Shown here in pieces: positions 56,365 to 64,000 of a stretch of 64,000 nucleotides of DNA (within the stretch, counting starts at the first letter, position 1; every line of letters starts with the position of its first letter). The stretch is from Portulaca oleracea. Lineage: Eukaryota; Streptophyta; Magnoliopsida; Caryophyllales; Portulacaceae. Location: the NCBI GenBank assembly GCA_029582165.1, contig CM055870.1, positions 42,825,513 through 42,889,512 of the forward strand, read 5' to 3'. The notes under the pieces are model-generated. The model did no database searches and was not told the origin of the DNA. It was given only the letters and a program-made list of their open reading frames with translations. A program made the translations under genes and the position numbers.

Positions 56365-57945
56365 CTTTTTTTTTTAAAAAAAAGTTTTGACAACAACGTT
56401 AGTTATATACAAAAGTGCAAAAGAGTCAAAAACGATGGTGAAGTTAGTTTGTACATACCATCGAAGACTCAAAAAACAAAACAAAGAAACACTAACCAAG
56501 ACTCCTAAGACAAAGTCGAGCAAAGAGGTAGGCTAAAACAATATTTACAACCCACCAACTAAACAAATCAAAATCAAGAGCAACACTACTAGGAACACTA
56601 TAATGGTGAATGACAAAGTATATACATCCAACCAAGTAAACACACTAATTCTTGAGACAATCCACTCCAAATACACTACCAAACCAAACCCAAAGCATAG
56701 CAAGTGGCTCTTCAAACAATTCAACCAAGATAAGAGAAATCAAAATTGAACAATTTAAACAAAATTAGCAATAGGGTTCGAATTAACCTCAAGAATCGAA
56801 TAGGGCATCCACCAAATCAAACCAATTAAGCACAAATAAACCCTAAATTCAAACACCAAGACAATGTATCTCAAAAATTAGCAAATTAAGAAAAGAAAAC
56901 TAAATATTAACAAGAATCAAACCTTTGTACAAGAGAAAAGAGAGGAAAGATGAAGGCTTGGAGTGGTAGGGTTTAGGGTTTAAGAATGGAGTGTGGTGGC
57001 GGTGGAGTGTGGCTGGGCGTGAGGTTGCTCTGAGGCGAATGGGGGACGAACGAGGCGTGCTCTGTGGGTGTGAAGTGTGGCTGGGCGAACGAGAAGGGGC
57101 GAGCAAAAGAAACGGTTGGGCGAGAGGTGAGTGGCGAGCGATGAGCGAGCAGCAGGAAGCGTGGGCTGGGCGCACGAGGAGAAGAGCAGCCAGGGGCTAG
57201 GCGTGCGCTGGGCGAACGAGAAGGGGCGAGGGGTGAAGCGTGCGAGAAGAAGAATGGAGAATGGAAGCAGAGAGGAGCTGTGGCGAGGCAGGGTGTGTGC
57301 CAAGGGCTGCTGCGCGAAGGAGAAAAAGAAGGGAGGGGAGGAAGGCACGGACCGAGACAAGGGAGAAATGAGGGAGAAAGATGAGTGTTTAAAATTTTTA
57401 GGGTTTCGATGGAGACACGGGTAGTGCTAGATGGGCACGGACCGTGTCTCCTTTACTTGATCAATCGTGGAGTTGCTGGAGGGGCGCACGGACCGTGTCT
57501 CAGCAGGCACTACCCGTGCTGTCTTCCTTCGCCCCAAAATGTCATGAGTTCGAACCCCCACCAACTCCCTCAACTCTCAACCCAATTTTTTTTCTCTTTG
57601 TGGATTTCACTCATTGTTTTACATGCCACCCTTTCTCACTCAAAATATTTTCACTTATTCATTTTTTTTCAACTCTCTTTTTTTTTTCTTTTTTTTCTGT
57701 CTTTTTTTTTATTTTTCTCTTTCCTTTTTTGTTTTGTTTCAAAAATTTCCTCAATACAAAAACAAAAGAAAAGAAACCTCTAAAAATCCTAAAAAGTTGA
57801 AAAATAAAATTACGAAAAAATCTAAAAGATCCTAAAAATAAAAATAAAAATGTAAAATAAAATAAAAATAAAAATAAAGCATTAAAAACTTGGGTTGCCT
57901 CTCAAGAAGCGCTTGTTTAACGTCCTAAGCTAGACAAGGTACCTC
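56365..57945. other. Athila spacer: pol 3'-end scar and palindrome cluster
   Basis: On minus, ACGTTAAACAAGCGCTTC then TTGAGAGGCAACCCAAG (57922-57888) is the sequence typically found at the end of Athila/Tat pol. Here it follows the protease stop by about 20 bases, marking the pol deletion. The CACGGNCCGTG cluster is at 57413-57523. The stretch 56960-57360 is GC-rich, non-coding. Confidence 0.7.
57413..57523 (+). repeat. CACGGNCCGTG cluster in Athila internal region
   Basis: GACACGGGTAGTGC, GGCACGGACCGTGTC, CGCACGGACCGTGTC and GGCACTACCCGTGC occur in sequence. They share the core and the CACTACCCGTG variant seen in the Athila LTRs. Confidence 0.88.
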
Positions 57946-60743
57946 TTAAACCCGTGAATAATCCATAACTCCATAGCCAAAGGCTCTAGGAGTTCCATCT
58001 TGTAAAGTACCTTCAATCATCCTCAAATTGACCCTACAGCTTGGGTCAAACTCATCACCTCCTTTAGAAATGGAGGGATCTCCATCATCAAACCTGAAAA
58101 TCTCATTGAAAGCACCCTTGTCAAAAGTATAAGGCACGTTCTTGATGATGTTAGATGGGGGAAAAACTTCTTTTATCCCCACCCTTGCATCGCCAAGTTC
58201 ATGGCCTTTATCAATAAATAAACCACAAGGATTTTTAACAAAATTATCACGAGATTTCTCAAGGTTTTCACCTTCAACACCACGCACACAATCATCATGT
58301 GTCTCACAAACCAAACCATCAACATGCTCATCCTTTTCACATAGCACATCAACACCAAAACAAGGGGAAACTTCCCGTGGCAAGACATCACGGAATAAGT
58401 CAAATTCTAGTTCACGTTCCCCTATCCTAAACTTCATCTTCCCACATTGTACATCAATGATACACCCTACGGTAGCAAGAAAAGGTCTCCCCGAAATGAT
58501 TTGGGTACGGGAATCCTCGGGCATATCAAGGATGACAAAATCAATCGGCACATAACAATCACCCACCTTAAGGGGAAAGTCCTCCAAAATACCCCTAGGG
58601 TACTTGATGGAACGATCCGCCATTTGCAATGACATAGTGGTTGGTCTTAACTCTCCTAGGTTCAACCGTTCATACAAAGAATAGGGCATTAAGCTAACAT
58701 AGTGGTTGGTCTCAACTCTCCTAGGTTCAACCGTTCATACAAAGAATAGGGCATTAAGCTAACACTAGAGCCCACATCACACAAAGCTCGGTCAGCGGTT
58801 AAACTACCTTGGCCACATGGGATATTAAAGCTTCCCGGGTCCTTAAGCTTAGGAGTAAGCTTGTTAAGAACCACGGAACTACACTCTTCAGTCAATGCAA
58901 CTTCCTCAATTTCATCAATTTTCCTCTTTTTAGAGAGGATTTCTTTCAAAAACTTTGCATACAAAGGCATTTGAGATAAAGCATCCAAAAACGGCACATT
59001 CATATTCAATTGCTTTAACATATTAAAGAACTTGCCGAATTTTGCATCGAATTTAGCCTTAGCGTATCTTTGAGGAAAAGGTAACGGTGGTTTGTAAACT
59101 CTAGAGGGAGATAAAGGTCGGGTTTCGGTGTTCTCTTTTGAAGGCGCACTCTCAAGGTGTTTCTCTCTCTCACTCTCATCAACTTTCTCACTAGGCTTCT
59201 CAACCTTTTTCTCAACCTCAACCCCCCCATGCTTAGCATTTGGCAAGCTAGGTCCCTCATATTGTGTCCCACTCTTTAAAATAATGGCATTGCATTGGGC
59301 ATTAGGGTTGGGAATGGGTTGTCCGGGAAGTGATCCCGGAGGAGGGGTGGAGGTACTAGCTTGAATAGCAATTTGGTTCTCAAGCATTCGATTGTGGGCG
59401 CTCATAAGGTCAACTTTCGTAGCTAAGGCCTTAATCACCTCATCTTGTCTCTTTTGATGCTCGAGTTGCCGTTGTTGGTGTTGTTGTTGAGACAACATTA
59501 AAGCTTCTATCATGGCCTCTAGGTCAGGCTTTTGGGAAGCTTGTGGTGGAGGTGCTTGGGTTTGTCTTTGCCCTTGGGGTGGACTTATTTGGTTATTGTT
59601 CTGGTAAGAAAAGTTTGGGTGGAACCTAAGACCGGGATTGTAAGTATTGGAAAAAGGGTCAAAGTTTTGCCTATTAGAAGGGTTACCAACGTAGTTAACC
59701 ACTTCGGTCGATTCATTGCTAACCAACCCACTAGGACAATTCAAGGTCTCATGCTCATATGATTGACACGACGCACATGGTTGGGGAAGGGGAGCATTCA
59801 CATTCAGCATATCCATCTTTTTAGTCATGGCATCCAACTTAGCATTCAACATAGAAATAACATCAACATCGTACTTACCTCCCGTCCTCTTGGAACGGGG
59901 CTTTGACCACTGGTAGCTATTGATCATCATTTCCTCAATCAAAGTTTGAAGTTCCGCCACTGTTTTGGACATGATGTTGCCTCCCGCCGCCGCCAAGATG
60001 TTGGCCCTCAAGTTGTCATCCACCCTGTTGTAGAAAGCTTGTATCGGGACCCATGGTTCGAAACCATGGTGGGGGCATTGACGTAAGAGGTCCTTGAACC
60101 TCTCCCATGCTTCATAGAGGGACTCATCCGGCTCTTGGACAAATGTTGAAATTTGATTCCGGAGGCTCGTCAACTTGCTAGGAGGAAAGTACTTCGTCAA
60201 GAATACGCTAGCAAGTTGGTCAAAAGTGGTGATAGCGGAGCTTGATGGAAGAGAGTCCATCCACTCCCACGCCTTCCCTTCAAGTGAGAAGGGAAACAAT
60301 CGCAGCTTGATTGCATCTGGCGTTGCACCATTTGCCTTAAAAGTCTCACATGCTTGGTTGAAGAGGCGAAGGTGCCGGTTGGGATCTTCATTGGGAAGGC
60401 CATGGAATGGGTTGGCCTTCACCAAATTGATGAGTGAACTCCTCAGCTCGAAATCATTAGAGTCCACATTTGGAGGATTTATGGCGGAGGGTTGATTTGT
60501 GACGTTGGGCATCACATAAGAGCCAAGCGTGACTCTTGGCTCGCCACCGCCACCACCACCAGACATGGCGTTCTTTCGCTTGGAGTTTTCTTCTTGCTTT
60601 CTCCGGGCGTGCTCTAACTTTTGCTTCTTCCGCCTGGAGCGAAAGGTTCTTTCGATTTCAGGATCAAACTCAAAGAGTGGAGCTTTTGCATGCACGTAGA
60701 GTAAACCTGGCAAGACAAAAACAAAAACACCAAGGAAAATCAA
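57946..60743 (-). pseudogene. Athila gag and aspartic protease, frame broken by a 65-bp duplication
   Basis: The first 684 codons (60743-58689) hold gag: NPFHGLPNEDPNRHLRLFNQ, AIKLRLFPFSLEGKAWEWM, FLTKYFPPSKLTSLRNQIS, DESLYEAWERFKDLLRQCP. Then come a zinc knuckle CASCQSYEHETLNC (C-x2-C-x4-H-x4-C) and a Gln/Pro-rich linker. The protease site reads ALCDVGSSVSLMP near 58760. A tandem 65-bp duplication (58633-58762 together) repeats YSLYERLNLGELRPTTM and ends the frame. The second copy continues the protease in another frame (58689-57946: LQMADRSIKYPRGILEDF, TQIISGRPFLATVGCIIDVQ). No reverse transcriptase follows. Confidence 0.93.
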
Positions 60744-60806
60744 AACAGAAAATAAATGACTTAGGCAACCTTAGGGTATTCGTTCAATGGCTGGCTAGGG
60801 ACAAAG

Positions 60807-60824
60807 TCCCCGGCAACGGCGCCA
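60807..60824 (-). other. Athila primer-binding site (tRNA-Asp type)
   Basis: The minus strand reads TGGCGCCGTTGCCGGGGA, 6 bases from the 5' LTR. It is complementary to the 3' end of plant tRNA-Asp, the usual Athila primer. Confidence 0.88.
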
Positions 60825-60830
60825 AAAACT

Positions 60831-62327
60831 TGATAAGCCGCAAGTGCACGGGTGAAATTGTAGCATGAATCAAGGTCGTTCCCACAGGGACTTTTCCTTT
60901 CAACGCATTGAACTAGCCTCCTAGTTGATTGCTAAGCCAATCAGGTTTTTGTTTGGAACAATCTAACTCTATTTCTTTTCACTACTAAAGACTAACAAAC
61001 AAATATGCATACAATATACTTGGATTTAACAATATGAAAAAGGCGTTCAGGGGATAAAACCTAAGTCACTCTATGAATCAAACAAGCGGATTGAACATGT
61101 ATGTCACTAATTTGATACATTTTAGGGTCGATAATCGCATTACTTCGCAATGAGATTTTGCCACAAGAGCGAACTGCCAAGACAAACCAATCACCTACTT
61201 TCGTGGTTATTTTGATTTAATCAAGGTTAAATATCTAATCATCCAATGACCCCTAATTATAAAGTCTTCTATGTCTAGTTCACTTCATAACTAGTTTAAT
61301 CCTAAGGGTTCCGATTATCGAATTTCTCCGTTCGGTACTTCACTCAACAATCTAATTCCATATTCTTGATGGCCGGTCAAAAACAATGACATACATAATC
61401 AAAGGTTAAATAAATTGCATTCAAACTAGATTAACAAACTTGTTCAATCCAACAAAACTCAATTCATAAGAGAAACTAATAAGGGTTTATCCCCTAAACT
61501 TATGAAAACTACTCACTACTCATGTTCGATTCACTAAACATATGAAATTCTATACTAAAATGCATGGAAATCTAAAGAAGGAGGAATAAACCGAGTGTTG
61601 AATCAATCCTTGCTTGATTGGTGATCGGTGGGGACTTTTGCTCCTCCACTTCAATGGATTCTTGCAAGATAATCTTCAAACTCCAATGCACTCTGCCTCT
61701 TCACAATGGATGAATGTGGATGGAAATAAGGACTAAAGGATGGATGAATATGATGATGAATTAGAGTTAGGTTATGGAATGGAGGATGGTAGGATGATGA
61801 TTGCTCCCAAAGACAGCCGGAAATCACAATAATATAGGAAAATTTCAACTTGAAACCGCCGAAAACGAAAAGACGCAGGCGACACGGACCGCGCCAGGGG
61901 TGACACGGACCGTGCCCCTAGTGACACGGACCGTGCCCCTTAGTGACACGGACCGTGCCCCCTAGGCACTACCCGTGTCGCTGCACTGCACAAATTTCCA
62001 AACTTTCTGGTCATAGGCACTACCCGTGCCATTGCTGACACCACCCGTGTCACTGCAGACTCGGGCCGAGGAGCTGTTTGGGCCATTGTTTGGGCCTTAG
62101 GTGATCCAACTTCACACTTCTTGGTCCTTTATGCACACAACTTGGATCTACACTTGATTTTTGGCTCGGTTTACATCAATTCTTCACAAATTTCTTACAA
62201 AACTCACCAAACTCCAAACCAAGCGTAATATGGGAAATTCGGGCATAAAATAATACAATCACATCAAATATTCCCCAAATTCTCATCAAAACAACCAAGT
62301 TCTCATATATACAAGAAGCACTTATCA
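60831..62327 (-). repeat. 5' LTR of the Athila-type element
   Basis: A 1497-bp LTR matching 51682-53160. It has one additional GACACGGACCGTGCC unit in its palindrome cluster, which accounts for most of the length difference. Confidence 0.95.
61881..62058 (+). repeat. CACGGNCCGTG cluster in Athila 5' LTR
   Basis: Four GACACGGACCGTGCC-type units (the first with GCGCC) are followed by CACTACCCGTG and CACCACCCGTG variants. There is one unit more than in the other LTR. Confidence 0.9.
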
Positions 62328-62332
62328 TAATA

Positions 62333-64000
62333 CAATTAGGAACCAGGTCGACTGTCGACCAAGACTAGCGTTATCAAGATCACTAATGGGGTTTCAGAAA
62401 TCGGACCTCATCCAATTTCCCATTTTGAATGCGCTAACCTTTTTGGACATTTACATAATTCTAAACCACAATTGATGTAAATTTTGGAATCTTATTCTTA
62501 ATGATGAATCAACAAGGTCATAATTCATGAACAATTCATGTAAATTTGACTTGTTAATATTCCGGAATGTGTTTAATATCTATTGTCGATGCATGACTAT
62601 CATGCTATAACTGCAACAGAGGTTTAGTACATAATACTTGCAATGAACCTCGCACATATACCATCTCACTAATACCTTTCATTCAGGAAGATATTTCCGG
62701 AACTCATGTTTGGATTCACAGTGAGCTTCAGTTCCTTTGCTTGAGCGATGGCTCCTATCAACAAGGCTCCATTTCTCTTGCAAGGCTAGAAACATCACCC
62801 AGTTCTAAAAATGAGCTTCGCAATCCTAACAGTTTCCGCCACAACTTCTAAAGTCGTGCCATACTTGTCTTATTTGTAGAATTAACCGCATGTCATGTTA
62901 GGAACTTCTTCTAGTTCACCTCAATACCACTCAAAACAAATCGTATAATTTTCTCTGACCTTTCAGATAATCATATTTCTCTGCATGAGTGTAGCATCAA
63001 TGCAACTCTTCACACTTAGCTTTTATCAACCACTTTAGACTTAGGACACATCTTAGTTTTGTTTATACATATACAATGTATATGTTATGTTGGACTTTGA
63101 ACATCTCATGGCATACATTAATCTCACGCCTGAAGCATGAGTTATATGTCTCATCCTTCTTAGAACTTTTGATTGTTTTGAGACAATCAAATTCCGTAAG
63201 GATATGCCATGATTTATGGAAATTAATCCATTCTCGAAGTGAGTTAAACTATTCAACACCTAGTTAACTTTGATTCAAACAATCAAAATCTTTAATCTAT
63301 CATTATAGATCTTGTCTCCATGAAAATTCTTAGCCCCACCAATCCTTCACTTTGAAAATTATTTCCAAGTCAACCTTAGTAGAAGCAACATTGGAATATT
63401 CTTCTTAGTAGGCAGTATGTCAATCACATACAATATCAGAAAATGCATTGCTCCCACTGAACTTCTTGTAAACACAATATTATCTTTGTCACTTCCCAGT
63501 ATGTTAAACCTTTTTGATATCCTGGTCAAGAAGGTCAATGAATCCAACTCCTAGAAGCTTCCTTAAGACCACAGATGGTCTCTTGAAGTTTACAAGTATT
63601 CCAACAAAAGGCTACTCAGTTGTGTCAAGTACACACCTTTCTTCAAAATTTAATTTTGAAGTCAGTCTTGATGTCTATCTTAATGAACCCATGTTTTGCC
63701 TTAAAACCCTCCTATGCCTGATGGCTCACACCTTCAGACAAATCAACCGAGTTCTAAACTTGGTTGTATACATGGAGTCCATCTTAAACCTTATGGAATC
63801 TTGACTTGTTAAAGCTTCTTTGTTGTAGGTAGAGTCATTACTTTCTAAAAGTAACATCTCACGCTCATCCATAGAAGATCGATATCTCTATGGTTGACGG
63901 AGTTGTTTACCTGACCTTGCTCGGAGTAATGTTCATGACACCTCCTCCTCAACGTTTTGAGGAACTTCAACTGCCTCAACCTTGTTCTTAATTTCCCGAC
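62333..64000 (-). pseudogene. Copia reverse transcriptase/RNase H remnant (continues beyond window)
   Basis: On minus, in order: FKMDSMYTTKF (about 63770), QETICGLKEASRSW (about 63560), KRFNILGSDKDNIVF then FLILYVIDILPTKKNIPML (63510-63380). The last is a decayed LVLYVDDILLIGNDIPML active-site segment with DD changed to ID. Next come GISLRNLIVSKQSK and HITHASGVRLMYAMRCSKS (63200-63080), matching the end of copia RT. Stops are frequent. It is the interior of the element whose 3' LTR is 50244-51100. The part up to about 62900 is decayed RNase H and 3' region without clear motifs. Confidence 0.75.

Larger units (their letters stand above)
51682..62327 (-). mobile_element. Athila-type Ty3/gypsy element lacking reverse transcriptase, RNase H and integrase
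   Basis: The LTRs (TGATAAG...CTTATCA) are nearly identical and the flanking 5-bp duplication is TAATA (51677-51681 and 62328-62332). On the minus strand the order is 5' LTR, tRNA-Asp-type primer site, gag, protease, a remnant of the pol 3' end, a CACGGNCCGTG cluster, the Athila ORF, polypurine tract and 3' LTR. The 10.6 kb length is that of an Athila minus about 3 kb of pol. It is young by LTR similarity but cannot move without trans-acting enzymes. Confidence 0.93.

Noticed and set aside
56900..57430. Several GC-rich frames of 90-126 codons
   Set aside because: Within the Athila spacer; Ser/Pro/Arg-rich composition without motifs on either strand.

Overview
The window is nuclear DNA of a flowering plant, probably a eudicot. 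It holds intron-rich genes with GT-AG splice sites, Ty1/copia, Athila-type Ty3/gypsy and L1-type retrotransposon remnants, and hAT, Mutator and Harbinger-like DNA elements. I saw no tRNA, rRNA or CRISPR array. The species cannot be named from the sequence alone.

Only two host genes are convincing. At the left end (54-9376, + strand) are the last 13 exons of an RHD3/SEY1-type ER-shaping GTPase. Its introns carry a nested pair of hAT elements, a CTTT microsatellite and an L1 remnant split by a MITE-like insertion. At 35387-38831 (- strand) is a complete 11-exon NAP1 histone chaperone gene ending in a CaaX box; a short hAT MITE sits in intron 6.

Most of the rest is nested transposons, which I resolved from paired termini and target-site duplications (TSDs). 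(1) 10508-17137: a 6.6 kb Mutator-like element with two converging genes, a decayed transposase fused to an OTU cysteine-protease domain and a MAIN-like plant-mobile-domain gene, plus a 0.54 kb hairpin. (2) 17326-25586: a Ty1/copia element (TSD CACCA) interrupted by a 2.5 kb hAT (TSD GACCCAGC), itself interrupted by a 1.4 kb Mutator-type foldback (TSD ATTTAAAAA); its right LTR holds a MITE. (3) 28051-32683: a Harbinger-like element split by a 3.7 kb probable solo LTR. (4) 32930-34530: an L1 remnant. (5) 41465-48298: an almost non-coding LTR element (TSD CATTT) with a roughly 160-bp tandem array, other degenerate arrays, a tripled primer-binding region and a gag fragment inside one LTR. (6) 48304-50243: an L1 remnant cut by a copia element whose left LTR is 50244-51100 and whose decayed reverse transcriptase lies at 62333-64000. 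That copia is itself interrupted by an Athila-type element (51682-62327, TSD TAATA) that keeps gag, protease and the Athila ORF but lacks reverse transcriptase, RNase H and integrase.

The most unusual signal is a palindromic motif, CACGGNCCGTG, clustered in three unrelated element classes: an intron of the Mutator-like element, the copia LTR, and the LTRs plus non-coding part of the Athila element.
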